Translations under genes and position numbers: made by a program | Part shown: positions 38,313-46,354 of the stretch, in pieces | How positions within the stretch are numbered: position 1 is the first letter of the stretch | How the letters are laid out: each line of letters starts with the position of its first letter | From: Clostridiales bacterium UBA4644 | GTDB lineage: Bacteria > Bacillota > Clostridia > Oscillospirales > Butyricicoccaceae | Length of the DNA stretch: 49,593 nt | Assembly: GCA_002405755.1 (NCBI GenBank) | Contig: DHMK01000072.1 | Coordinates: 3,603-53,195, forward strand | Direction of reading: 5' to 3' | The notes under the pieces: generated by a model | What the model saw: only the letters and a program-made list of their open reading frames with translations | What the model was told of the DNA's origin: nothing | Database searches by the model: none

Positions 38313-40238
38313 TCAGCCCTCCAGATCCTTGGTATAGAGCGCGCGGGTGGCGTTGAGCACGGCCAGCACCATCACGCCAACATCGGCGAAGATGGCCCAC
38401 CACATATTGGTCTTGCCCAGCGCCGTCAACACCAGACAGACGGCCTTCACCGCCAGGGCAAAGACGATATTCTGCCGGACGATGTCCTCTGTGCGGCGGG
38501 CAATGGCCATGGCCAGCGGCAGCTTCCGGGGATCATCGTCCATCAGCACCACATCGGCGGCCTCGATGGCGGCATCGGAGCCCATGGCGCCCATGGCGAC
38601 GCCCACATCCGCCCGGGAAAGCACCGGTGCGTCGTTGACGCCATCGCCCACAAAGGCAAGGCTCTCGCCCTTGGGCTGGCTCTGCAGAAGAGCCTCCACC
38701 TGCTCCACCTTCTGCTGAGGCAAAAGCCCCGCAAACATCTGATCCACGCCCAGCGCCTGGACCACCGGCCGGGCGGCGGCCTCCCGGTCGCCGGTGAGCA
38801 TGACGGTCTTGCGAACGCCCCGGCGCTTCAGCGCAGCAATGGCGTCCTTAGAGCCCTCCTTGGGCTGATCCGCAATGATCACGCAGCCAAGGTAAGCGCC
38901 GTCCCGGGCCACGAAGACCTGCGTGCCGCCCTCCAGCTCCTCCGCCTGCAGGCCCAGCCGGGTCATGAGCTTCCGGTTGCCGGTGGCCACGGAATGACCG
39001 TCCACCTGCGCGGCGACGCCTTCGCCGGCGATCTCCTGCACATCGGTGACGGAATGGGAAGCAGGATCGCCGCCCCAGCTCTCCCGCAGACAGCGGCTGA
39101 TGGGATGGTTGGAATACTGCTCGGCCAGCGCCGCCTGCTCCAGCACCTCCGCCTCCGAAGCGCCGGCGGCGGCGCAGGTCCGCTGCACGCGGAAGACGCC
39201 CTCGGTGAGCGTGCCGGTCTTGTCAAAAACAACGCAGCTGCAGCGGGCCAGCGTCTCCAGATCGTTGGAGCCCTTTACCAGGATGCCCCGGGCGGAAGCG
39301 CCGCCGATGCCGCCGAAAAAGCTCAGGGGGATGGAGATCACCAGCGCGCAGGGGCAGCTGATGACAAGGAAGGACAAAGCCCGATAGATCCAGGTGCTCC
39401 ACTGGGGCGCGCCGCCGGAGAGCAGCAGCGCCAGCGGCGGCAGAACCGCCAGCGCCAGCGCGCCGCCGCAGACGGCCGGGGTATAGATCCGGGCAAACCG
39501 GGTGATGAACCGCTCGGAGCGGGCCTTTTTCATGGAGGAGTTCTCCACCAGCTCCAGGATGCGGGAGACGGTGCTCTCGCCGTAGGGCTTGGTGGTGCGG
39601 ACGCGGAGCAGGCCCGTCATGTTGACGCAGCCGGAGATGACGCTGTCGCCCGCGGAAACATCCCGGGGCACGCTCTCACCGGTGAGGGCGCTGGTGTTCA
39701 GAGCAGAGGAGCCTTCCTCCACGATGCCGTCCAGCGGCACCCGCTCGCCGGGGCGCACCACGATGATGCTGCCCACGGGGACCTCGTCCGGATCCACGGT
39801 CTGCTCGCCCTCCGGCGTTTCCAGACAGGCGGAATCCGGACGGATGTCCATCAGATCGGAGATGCTCTTGCGGCTCTTGCCCACGGCATAGCTCTGGAAC
39901 AGCTCGCCGGTCTGATAAAAGACCATGACGGCCACGGCTTCGGCCGTATCGCCCACAGCCATGGCGCCAACGGTGGCCACGGCCATCAGGAAGTTTTCGT
40001 CAAACACCTGACCGCCGGAAATGCCGTGGACGGCGCCCAGCAGAACATCATAGCCCGCGATGAGATAGGGCGCCAGATAGAGGAGCCAGGCGCTGAGCAC
40101 ATAGCCGCCTGCGCCGTCGCTCTGGGTGAGGACGGGGATGCTCCTGCCCACGGGGATCGCCGGCACAAAGTGCAGCCCCAGGGTCAGCGCCGCCGCAATG
40201 AGGATCCGGATCAGCACCTTTTTCTGCTTCTTGCTCAT
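38313..40238 (-). CDS. Heavy-metal P1B-type ATPase (Zn/Cd/Pb exporter, CadA/ZntA-like)
   Basis: A 641-residue P1B-2-type exporter. Motifs in order: several N-terminal helices, actuator TGES (ALTGESVPRD), the metal-binding CPC (VISCPCALVISIPL) in helix 6, phosphorylation DKTGTLTEG, the ATP-site HP (SNHPISRCL), and GDGVNDAPVLSRADVGVAMG. CPC plus the ArsR/CadC regulator and DCANC-type metallochaperone point to Zn, Cd or Pb rather than Cu. Unlike most CadA proteins it has no N-terminal HMA domain; that domain is encoded separately just upstream. Confidence 0.95.
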   Translation of the reverse strand: MSKKQKKVLIRILIAAALTLGLHFVPAIPVGRSIPVLTQSDGAGGYVLSAWLLYLAPYLIAGYDVLLGAVHGISGGQVFDENFLMAVATVGAMAVGDTAEAVAVMVFYQTGELFQSYAVGKSRKSISDLMDIRPDSACLETPEGEQTVDPDEVPVGSIIVVRPGERVPLDGIVEEGSSALNTSALTGESVPRDVSAGDSVISGCVNMTGLLRVRTTKPYGESTVSRILELVENSSMKKARSERFITRFARIYTPAVCGGALALAVLPPLALLLSGGAPQWSTWIYRALSFLVISCPCALVISIPLSFFGGIGGASARGILVKGSNDLETLARCSCVVFDKTGTLTEGVFRVQRTCAAAGASEAEVLEQAALAEQYSNHPISRCLRESWGGDPASHSVTDVQEIAGEGVAAQVDGHSVATGNRKLMTRLGLQAEELEGGTQVFVARDGAYLGCVIIADQPKEGSKDAIAALKRRGVRKTVMLTGDREAAARPVVQALGVDQMFAGLLPQQKVEQVEALLQSQPKGESLAFVGDGVNDAPVLSRADVGVAMGAMGSDAAIEAADVVLMDDDPRKLPLAMAIARRTEDIVRQNIVFALAVKAVCLVLTALGKTNMWWAIFADVGVMVLAVLNATRALYTKDLEG

Positions 40239-40270
40239 GAGAAACGCCCCCTTCTTTGTCTGTCTTTGTC

Positions 40271-40489
40271 TCAGAACTTGATCTCGCAGTCCCGCTCCAC
40301 CTTTTTGCAGGCCTTCAGGACGGCGGGCATCACCTGGGCCGGATCTGCGCCGGGCGCAAACTCCACCTGCATTTTCTGGGTCATGAAGCTGACGGCGGCG
40401 GCGGCGACGCCCTCCACCTGACGGGTGGCGTCTTCCATCTTCTGGGCGCAGTTGGCGCAGTCTACTTCGATCTCATAGGTCTTTTTCAT
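40271..40489 (-). CDS. Stand-alone heavy-metal-associated (HMA) domain protein
   Basis: A 72-residue single HMA domain (ferredoxin-like fold). The metal-binding loop is DCANCAQKME (C-x2-C preceded by Asp), the form typical of Zn/Cd ATPase N-terminal domains rather than Cu chaperones. It lies between the ArsR gene and the ATPase gene and probably replaces the N-terminal domain missing from the ATPase. AAGGAGCG precedes the ATG. Confidence 0.9.
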   Translation of the reverse strand: MKKTYEIEVDCANCAQKMEDATRQVEGVAAAAVSFMTQKMQVEFAPGADPAQVMPAVLKACKKVERDCEIKF

Positions 40490-40524
40490 GGTTTTACGCT
40501 CCTTTTTTGATTTGATAGTCCAGA

Positions 40525-40902
40525 TTATTCTTCTTCCAGATGCTCCATGCCCATGGCAAGAATGCTGCGGACATGGTCGTCGTCCAGCGCATAAAAAATG
40601 CTCTTGCCCTCCCGGCGGAAGCGGACCAGCTTGGCGTCCTTCAAAATGCGCAGCTGATGGCTCACGGCAGATTGGGTCAGCCCCAGCAGCTGAGCGATGT
40701 CGCAGACGCAGAGCTCGCTCTCAAACAGCGCATAAAGGATCCGGATGCGGGTGCTGTCGCCAAAGACGCGGAACACCTCGGAAAGGTCATACAGCCGGTC
40801 GTCGTCCGGCAGCAGCTGCCGCACCTGCTGCAGCCGGTCGGGGTGGACATGCTGATCCTGACAAACGGGGACAGACGCGGTATGGTCGGTAGGGTGCTGC
40901 AT
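40525..40902 (-). CDS. ArsR/SmtB-family metal-responsive repressor (CadC/CzrA-like)
   Basis: A 125-residue ArsR-family repressor. The winged helix is VFGDSTRIRILYALFESE, then CVCDIAQLLGLTQSAVSHQLRIL. The cysteines in ELCVCD are those of the CadC metal site, and the N-terminal His/Cys/Asp-rich segment (VPVCQDQHVHPD) can also bind metal. The ATG at 40902 follows GAAAGG; the earlier in-frame ATG at 40926 has no ribosome-binding site and touches the operator. It heads the efflux operon and should release DNA when Zn, Cd or Pb binds. Confidence 0.93.
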   Translation of the reverse strand: MQHPTDHTASVPVCQDQHVHPDRLQQVRQLLPDDDRLYDLSEVFRVFGDSTRIRILYALFESELCVCDIAQLLGLTQSAVSHQLRILKDAKLVRFRREGKSIFYALDDDHVRSILAMGMEHLEEE

Positions 40903-40926
40903 AAGATCACGCCTTTCAACAAACAT

Positions 40927-40942
40927 ATGAACACTTGTTCAT
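40927..40942. promoter_or_regulatory. ArsR/SmtB-type operator
   Basis: Perfect inverted repeat ATGAACA-CT-TGTTCAT, the known 12-2-12-like core of SmtB/CzrA operators, just downstream of the inferred RNA start. Confidence 0.85.
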
Positions 40943-40951
40943 TCGTTTATC

Positions 40952-40979
40952 ATAATACACCATTTCTGTCGTTTGTCAA
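40952..40979 (-). promoter_or_regulatory. Promoter of the Zn/Cd efflux operon
   Basis: Minus strand TTGACA (40979-40974), 16-base spacer, TATTAT (40957-40952). Confidence 0.8.
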
Positions 40980-41000
40980 GCTTTTTTTCAAATCACAGCA

Positions 41001-41029
41001 AAAAACGCTCCGGAGCTCCAGAGCGTTTT
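41001..41029 (-). terminator. Terminator of the SLH protein gene
   Basis: Stem AAAACGCTC (41002-41010) with GAGCGTTTT (41021-41029), and a T-run on the minus strand. Confidence 0.85.
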
Positions 41030-41046
41030 CAAACGGGGCTTAGGGA

Positions 41047-42345
41047 TCAATAGCGTTCCCGCTCCGTCTGCCGGTAGCGCAGCGCCTGATAGAGCATCAC
41101 GGCCGCGTCCTCCCTTGTGACCACCTGGCTGCAGCGGATGGTGCCGTCGGCAAAGGTGGGCAGGATCCCGGCGGCGTTGGCGCTGGAGAGCGACTGGGCC
41201 GCCCAGTCGGGAACGCTTTCGCTGTCGGCAAAGGCGGCCTGCCGCCCGTCCTGGGGAAGGGCCAGCAGCCGGGTGAGGATAGCGGCGGCTTCGCCCCGGG
41301 TGATGGGCCGCGCTGCGGCAAAGACCCGGTTGCCAAGGCCGTCCCGTTCGCCCTCCACCGCGCCCACAGAGAGGGCTGCGGCTACATAGCTCTGGGCCCA
41401 GGCGGGGATGTCTTCATCGTCGGCCAGCCCGGTGGAGACGGCGGCCGTGGGCAGCGGCAGCTCGGAAACGGAAGCCGCCAGCGCCAAAAACTCCGCCCGG
41501 GTCACGGGCTTATTCGGACAGAAAAAGGCCTCTGCGCCCAGCGTTTCGCCGGAAAAGACGCCCGCCTCCCGCAGCTTCAGCGCCGCATAGTGGCAGGTGC
41601 TTTCCGCCATGTCGGTATAGGTGAAGCATTCCTTTGCAGCGCGCTTGCTGACGGTGACGCTGACGGTGGCCTCCGCCGAGCGCTCGCCGCAGGGATCCAC
41701 GGCCACATAGGTGAAGCTGTCCCGGCCGGACCTGCCGCCGGCCTGATAGCGGAAGCCGGTCTCCGTGATCTCCGCCGTGCCGCGTCTGCCCTGAGAGACG
41801 ATCTCAAAGCTGCAGGCATCGCCGTCCGGGTCCACGGCCTTCAGCGTGCCGCAGAGGGTCAGGTCCGCATAGGTCTCATAATGCAGATCCACGGCCACCG
41901 GCGGACTGTTCTGCCGGTCGGAGCTGTTGAGCGAGACGGTGACGGCCGTTTCTCCCGCGCCGCTTTCCGAAAAGACGGGCAGGAAGGAAAAGCCGGTGTG
42001 GACTTCCCGGTCGGAGCCGGGGAAATAGGCCAGCGCCGAGAGCATATCTGCGCTCACGGCCTCGCCGCACTGCAGGGGACGGCCCGCCAGACAAAGACTG
42101 CCCTCCTCCGGAAGCGCGGCGATCACGATGGCGGAGAGCTCCTCCTTCCCGCGGGTGCGGGAGAGAAAGTCCTCCCGGGTGAAGCAGATGACGCAGCTCT
42201 GCTGATCGGATTTTGCAAAGGCAGAAACGGCAGGCTGGTCCGCCGCCCGTCTGCCCCAGGCCTGTGCCGGAGTGAAAAGCGCCAGCAGCAGGAAAAGGCC
42301 CAGTGCCGCGGCGGCGCAGATCTGCCGGAAACGCGTTGATTTCAT
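41047..42345 (-). CDS. Secreted SLH-domain surface protein with an Ig-like/cadherin-like repeat
   Basis: A 432-residue exported protein. Signal peptide (AAAALGLFLLLALFTPAQA), an N-terminal region of unknown fold (about 30-150), an Ig-like or cadherin-like segment of the type NSPPVAVDLHYETYADLTL ... GRSGRDSFTYVAVDPCG (about 150-235), then three SLH repeats (EFLALAASVSELPLP; AAALSVGAVEGERDGLGN; AANAAGILPTFADGTI). SLH domains hold proteins on cell-wall polysaccharide. GGAGGAAC precedes the ATG. Its role is not known. No good promoter was found in the 277-base gap upstream; the other half of that gap serves nusB. Confidence 0.82.
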   Translation of the reverse strand: MKSTRFRQICAAAALGLFLLLALFTPAQAWGRRAADQPAVSAFAKSDQQSCVICFTREDFLSRTRGKEELSAIVIAALPEEGSLCLAGRPLQCGEAVSADMLSALAYFPGSDREVHTGFSFLPVFSESGAGETAVTVSLNSSDRQNSPPVAVDLHYETYADLTLCGTLKAVDPDGDACSFEIVSQGRRGTAEITETGFRYQAGGRSGRDSFTYVAVDPCGERSAEATVSVTVSKRAAKECFTYTDMAESTCHYAALKLREAGVFSGETLGAEAFFCPNKPVTRAEFLALAASVSELPLPTAAVSTGLADDEDIPAWAQSYVAAALSVGAVEGERDGLGNRVFAAARPITRGEAAAILTRLLALPQDGRQAAFADSESVPDWAAQSLSSANAAGILPTFADGTIRCSQVVTREDAAVMLYQALRYRQTERERY

Positions 42346-42547
42346 AACAAGTTCCTCCTTTTTTCGATTTCCTGCCCTTAGTTTGACGGCCTGCGCAGAG
42401 CTTTATGTGCCGGAAAAGTTATGCTGTAATGGCGCTTTCTGTCATGACGGCGCAAAACCGGGCGCGCCGCCGGCCCAGTATGCAGAAAAGCGCAAAATTT
42501 TCCAGAGAACCCGCGGGAAAGCTCTTCCATTTTTCTTGCAATGCGTG

Positions 42548-42553
42548 TATAAT
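42548..42553 (+). promoter_or_regulatory. Likely -10 box of the nusB operon
   Basis: Perfect TATAAT, 70 bases before nusB, with no clear -35 at normal distance. Confidence 0.45.
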
Positions 42554-42622
42554 ATAAGCCCGGGTCAGAACAGAACAGCAAACCTGCAAAGGGAAAAGAA
42601 TATAAAAGGTGGCCATAGAACC

Positions 42623-43066
42623 ATGAACAGACACGGCGCACGGGAGCTTGTGCTCCATTTATTGTATACCGGTGAATATACCGGAATGACGGCAGAGGAG
42701 CTTTTGGGATCGGTGAATGAAGACCGGTTCCAGTCGCTGGCGGGGGAATATCCCCTTTACCGGGAGCTTCCGCCGGATGCCCAGAAGGATTATGTCCGCG
42801 ATGCCGTCGCCGGCGTCACGGCCCATCTGCCGGAGCTGGACGGGTATATTGAAAAATATGCGGTGGGCTGGAATGTCTCCCGGATCTCCCGGGTCTCCAA
42901 GTGTATCCTGCGGCTGAGTATGTATGAGGTGCTTTACCTTGGCATCCCCGTGGGCGCTTCCGTCAACGAGGCGCTGGAGCTGGCCAAGGCCTATGATTCC
43001 GATGAGGCGGCCTCCTTCATCAACGGTATCATGGGCGCCTTCGTCAAGCAGGAAGTCCATCCGTGA
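42623..43066 (+). CDS. nusB: Transcription antitermination factor NusB
   Basis: A 147-residue all-helical RNA-binding protein that with NusE/S10 binds boxA and supports rRNA transcription. N-terminal ARELVLHLLYTGEYTG and C-terminal LRLSMYEVLYLGIPVGASVNEALELAKAY ... FINGIMGAFVKQE are characteristic. AAAGGTGG is about 10 bases before the ATG at 42623; the longer frame from 42272 runs into the promoter region. First gene of the long housekeeping operon. Confidence 0.96.
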   Translation: MNRHGARELVLHLLYTGEYTGMTAEELLGSVNEDRFQSLAGEYPLYRELPPDAQKDYVRDAVAGVTAHLPELDGYIEKYAVGWNVSRISRVSKCILRLSMYEVLYLGIPVGASVNEALELAKAYDSDEAASFINGIMGAFVKQEVHP

Positions 43067-43992
43067 GAAGGCTTTTTCTGGGGATCGACACCAGCAATTA
43101 CAAGACCTCTGCGGCGGTTTTCTGCCCGGAGGACGGCAGCTTTCGCCAGTGCGGCCGGCTGCTGGAGGTTCCGGAGGGGACGTTGGGCCTGCGGCAGAGC
43201 GATGCGCTGTTTCAGCATGTCCGCCAGCTGCCGGAGCAGGTGGAGCAGGCCTGCCGGGCGCTGGAGGGAAGGGTGGCCGGCGTGGGCTATTCCTCCCGCC
43301 CCCGGGATCTGGAGGATTCCTATATGCCCTGCTTTTTGGCGGGCGAGTGCGCCGCTCGGTGTATGGCGGCGGCGCTGGGCGTTTCGGCACGGGCGTTTTC
43401 CCATCAGCAAGGCCATCTGGCGGCGGCGGCCTTTTCCGCCGGAAAGCCGGAGATGCTGGGGCAGCCCTTCCTTGCCTGGCATCTTTCCGGCGGCACCACG
43501 GAGCTTTTGCTGGTGCGGCCCGATCCCCGGCGGATCCTCCGGGCGGAGATCCTGGGCGGCAGCACAGATCTTTCCGCCGGCCAGATCATCGACCGGGTGG
43601 GCGTGGCCCTGGGCCTGCCCTTTCCCGCCGGCCCCTATGTGGAGCAGGCGGCGCTTCGCTCTGCCTCGGAGGAATGGTTCCCGGTGAAGGTGCAGGACTG
43701 CCGCTTTTCCTTCTCCGGCGTGCAGAATCAATATCAGAAGCGGATGGAAGCAGGGGAGGGGCCGGAGGAGGTCTGCCGGTTCGTTTTGCAGACGGTGGCC
43801 CGCGCCATCCTGCGGGCGACGATACAGGCGCGCAGACTGCATCCCGGCCTGCCGGTGCTGGTCTCCGGCGGCGTTTCCGTCTGCTTGCTGGTGCAGGACT
43901 GCCTGCGGGGACAGAAGGATCTTTGGTTCGCTGCGCAGGGCCTGGGCGGCGATAACGGTGTAGGCGCGGCCATTCTGGCCGCCATGGAGTGA
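43063..43992 (+). CDS. TsaD/Kae1-like paralogue (M22 family), function unknown
   Basis: A 309-residue ASKHA-fold protein related to TsaD but not TsaD itself. The N-terminal motif is GIDTSNYKTSAAVF instead of the GIETSCDET of TsaD. The metal-binding HxxxH survives as SHQQGHLAAAAF, and the nucleotide-binding segments HLSGGTTELLLV and VSGGVSV are present. TsaD attaches threonylcarbamoyl to tRNA; this clostridial relative, regularly next to nusB and xseA, has no settled role. The GTG start overlaps the nusB stop. Confidence 0.82.
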   Translation: MRRLFLGIDTSNYKTSAAVFCPEDGSFRQCGRLLEVPEGTLGLRQSDALFQHVRQLPEQVEQACRALEGRVAGVGYSSRPRDLEDSYMPCFLAGECAARCMAAALGVSARAFSHQQGHLAAAAFSAGKPEMLGQPFLAWHLSGGTTELLLVRPDPRRILRAEILGGSTDLSAGQIIDRVGVALGLPFPAGPYVEQAALRSASEEWFPVKVQDCRFSFSGVQNQYQKRMEAGEGPEEVCRFVLQTVARAILRATIQARRLHPGLPVLVSGGVSVCLLVQDCLRGQKDLWFAAQGLGGDNGVGAAILAAME

Positions 43993-43997
43993 CGCAT

Positions 43998-45203
43998 ATG
44001 GCATTGCAGCCTGTTTCGGTCACGCAGCTGACCGGCTATATCAAGCTGCTGCTGGACCGGGATGAGATCCTTTCTCAGACCTGTGTCCGGGGCGAGCTTT
44101 CCAATTACAAGATCCATTCCTCCGGCCATCATTATTTCACCCTGAAGGACGAGGGCGCGGTGATCTCCTGCGTCCTGTTCCGCTCCGACGCCATGCGCCT
44201 GCGCTTTCGGCCGGAGAGCGGCATGAAGGTGATCCTCACAGGCCGGGTGAGCCTGTTTCCCAAGAGCGGGCAGTATCAGCTCTATGTATCCCATATGCAG
44301 CCCGATGGCGCGGGCGATCTGGCGGTGGCCTTCGAGCAGCTGAAGCAGAAGCTTCAGGCCCAGGGCGTGTTTGACGCCGCCCACAAAAAGCCCCTGCCCC
44401 GCTATCCGGAGCGGGTGGCGCTGGTGACCTCGCCCACAGGAGCGGCCGTGCGGGATATGATCCGCATTCTGGGCCGCCGGTGGCCGCTGGCCAGCGTGCT
44501 GGTGTGTCCGGTACGGGTCCAGGGAGAGGGCGCCGCGGAGGAGATCGCCGCCATGCTGGAACTGGTAGACGCCGCAGAGCTGGCCGATGTGATCATTACC
44601 GGCCGGGGCGGCGGCTCGCTGGAGGATCTCTGGGCCTTTAATGAGGAGATCGTGGCCCGGACCATCTATCGCTGTAAAACGCCGGTGATCTCTGCCGTGG
44701 GCCACGAGCCGGATGTGACCATCGCGGATTTTGCGGCAGACGTGCGGGCGGCCACGCCCTCCAACGGGGCGGAGCTGGCCGTTTGCGACCGGGCGGAGCT
44801 GCGGGCGCTTTTGGAGCAGCAGGCACGCCGCATGGAAAAGGCGCAGGAGCGCCGGCTGGAGCTTTTGCGTCAGCGGCTGCGCCGTCTTTCGGAGCGGCCG
44901 GTGCTGCGCTCGCCGGAGGGCTCCCTGCAGCAGAAGGAGCTTCTTTTGGAGCTTTTGCGGCAGCGGCTGGAGCGGGCCGCCGTCTCCGCGATGGAAAAGC
45001 GTCAGCGGCAGTTTGCCGCCCTCAGCGGCCGGGTGGACGCCCTCAGCCCGCTGAAGGTGCTGGCCCGGGGCTATGCCGTGGCGACCCGGCAGGAGCAGGT
45101 GCTCCATTCTGTCGGGCAGCTTTCGCCGGGAGAGGAGATCCGTCTCCGCCTTTCTGACGGGACCGCCCTCTGCGCCGTGGAGCGCATCGAGAAAGGGGAA
45201 TAA
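43998..45203 (+). CDS. xseA: Exodeoxyribonuclease VII large subunit
   Basis: A 401-residue catalytic subunit of ExoVII. N-terminal OB fold (SVTQLTGYIKLLLD; VRGELSNYKIHSSGHHYFTLKD), the catalytic-domain signatures RVALVTSPTGAAVRDMI, ITGRGGGSLEDLWAFNEE and SAVGHEPDVTIADFAAD, and a long coiled-coil segment. The ATG at 43998 has GGAG at good distance; the GTG at 43989 overlaps the upstream stop. Four bases before xseB. Confidence 0.96.
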   Translation: MALQPVSVTQLTGYIKLLLDRDEILSQTCVRGELSNYKIHSSGHHYFTLKDEGAVISCVLFRSDAMRLRFRPESGMKVILTGRVSLFPKSGQYQLYVSHMQPDGAGDLAVAFEQLKQKLQAQGVFDAAHKKPLPRYPERVALVTSPTGAAVRDMIRILGRRWPLASVLVCPVRVQGEGAAEEIAAMLELVDAAELADVIITGRGGGSLEDLWAFNEEIVARTIYRCKTPVISAVGHEPDVTIADFAADVRAATPSNGAELAVCDRAELRALLEQQARRMEKAQERRLELLRQRLRRLSERPVLRSPEGSLQQKELLLELLRQRLERAAVSAMEKRQRQFAALSGRVDALSPLKVLARGYAVATRQEQVLHSVGQLSPGEEIRLRLSDGTALCAVERIEKGE

Positions 45204-45206
45204 ACG

Positions 45207-45437
45207 ATGCCCAAAAAGTTTGTATTTGAACAGGCCATGACCCGTCTGGAGCAGATCGTGGCCGCTTTGGAGCGCGGCGACGCGCCGCTGGAGGAGAGCC
45301 TGAAGCTTTTTCAGGAGGGCGCGGGCCTGATCCAGGCCTGTACCAAAGCGCTGGACGAGGCGCAGCAGCAGGTGAAGCTGCTGACGGTGACTGAGGACGG
45401 CCTGCAGCAGACGCCCTTTGCGGCTCAGGAGGAATGA
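45207..45437 (+). CDS. xseB: Exodeoxyribonuclease VII small subunit
   Basis: A 76-residue helical protein with the family core FEQAMTRLEQIVAALERGDAPLEESLKLFQEG. Several copies wrap the XseA coiled coil. AAAGGGGAAT precedes the ATG. Confidence 0.95.
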   Translation: MPKKFVFEQAMTRLEQIVAALERGDAPLEESLKLFQEGAGLIQACTKALDEAQQQVKLLTVTEDGLQQTPFAAQEE

Positions 45438-45441
45438 GCCT

Positions 45442-46317
45442 GTGGTGAAGGAAGTGCTGCAGTGGTATGGCGCCATGGTGGAAAAGGCGCTGGACCGGGC
45501 CATGCCCCGGGAGGATTGCCCTCAGCGGGAGGTTTTTGAAGCCTGCCGCTACAGTCTGCTGGCCGGCGGCAAGCGCATCCGGCCCTGCCTGCTGCTGGAA
45601 TTTTACCGGCTGTGCGGCGGAAATCCCCAGGATGCGCTGGCCTTTGCCTGCGGCCTGGAGATGATCCACACCTATTCCCTCATCCACGACGACCTGCCTT
45701 GCATGGACAACGACGATTACCGCCGGGGCCGGCCCTCCAACCACAAGGTCTACGGGGTGGGCATGGCCACGCTGGCCGGCGACGCGCTGCTGACCCGGGC
45801 CTTTGAGGTGATGCTCTCCCAGGATCGGATCCCGCCGGAGCAGGCCATGAAGGCCGCGGCCTATATCGCGGGCTGCAGCGGCGTTTACGGCATGATCGGC
45901 GGGCAGGTGCAGGATCTGGCGCTGGAGAAACAGCGGGCCAACGAGGCGCAGCTGACCCGGATGGTAGACGGAAAGACCGCCGCACTTCTGCGGGCCGCCT
46001 GCGTGGGCGGCTGTCTGCTGGCCGGCGGGGAGGAAGCGCAGCTGCGGGCAGCGGAGGATTATGCCTCGGCCCTGGGCCTGGCCTTTCAGCTGCGGGACGA
46101 TGTGTTGGATGTGACCGGCAGCAGCGCGGAGCTGGGCAAAAAAACCGGCAGCGACGCGGCCAACGGCAAGAGCACCTTTGTGACCCTTTACGGTCTGGAG
46201 GGCTGCGCCCTGCAGCTGGAAAAGCTCACGGAGCGGGCCGTCCGCGCGGCGGAGACCTTCCGGGACCATGCCTTCCTAGCCCAGCTGGCCCAGGAGCTGG
46301 CCCGGCGCACCCATTGA
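45442..46317 (+). CDS. ispA: Polyprenyl (farnesyl) diphosphate synthase
   Basis: A 291-residue trans-prenyltransferase that joins isopentenyl and dimethylallyl diphosphate into C15-C20 chains. Motifs: GGKRIRPCL, first aspartate-rich IHDDLPCMDNDD, LAGDALLTRAFE, and second aspartate-rich LRDDVLDVTGSSAELGKKTGSD. The start is GTG 45442, nine bases after AGGAGG; GTG 45445 is possible. It sits between xseB and dxs, as usual in Clostridia, and draws on the same isoprenoid pathway. Confidence 0.94.
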   Translation: MVKEVLQWYGAMVEKALDRAMPREDCPQREVFEACRYSLLAGGKRIRPCLLLEFYRLCGGNPQDALAFACGLEMIHTYSLIHDDLPCMDNDDYRRGRPSNHKVYGVGMATLAGDALLTRAFEVMLSQDRIPPEQAMKAAAYIAGCSGVYGMIGGQVQDLALEKQRANEAQLTRMVDGKTAALLRAACVGGCLLAGGEEAQLRAAEDYASALGLAFQLRDDVLDVTGSSAELGKKTGSDAANGKSTFVTLYGLEGCALQLEKLTERAVRAAETFRDHAFLAQLAQELARRTH

Positions 46318-46354
46318 GCTGAATTTTTAGTATAAAAGAAAGGCGGCGTGCTTC

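Noticed and set aside
46318..46354. TATAAA-like -10 box between ispA and dxs
   Set aside because: No matching -35 at normal distance; dxs is better explained as part of the nusB operon.
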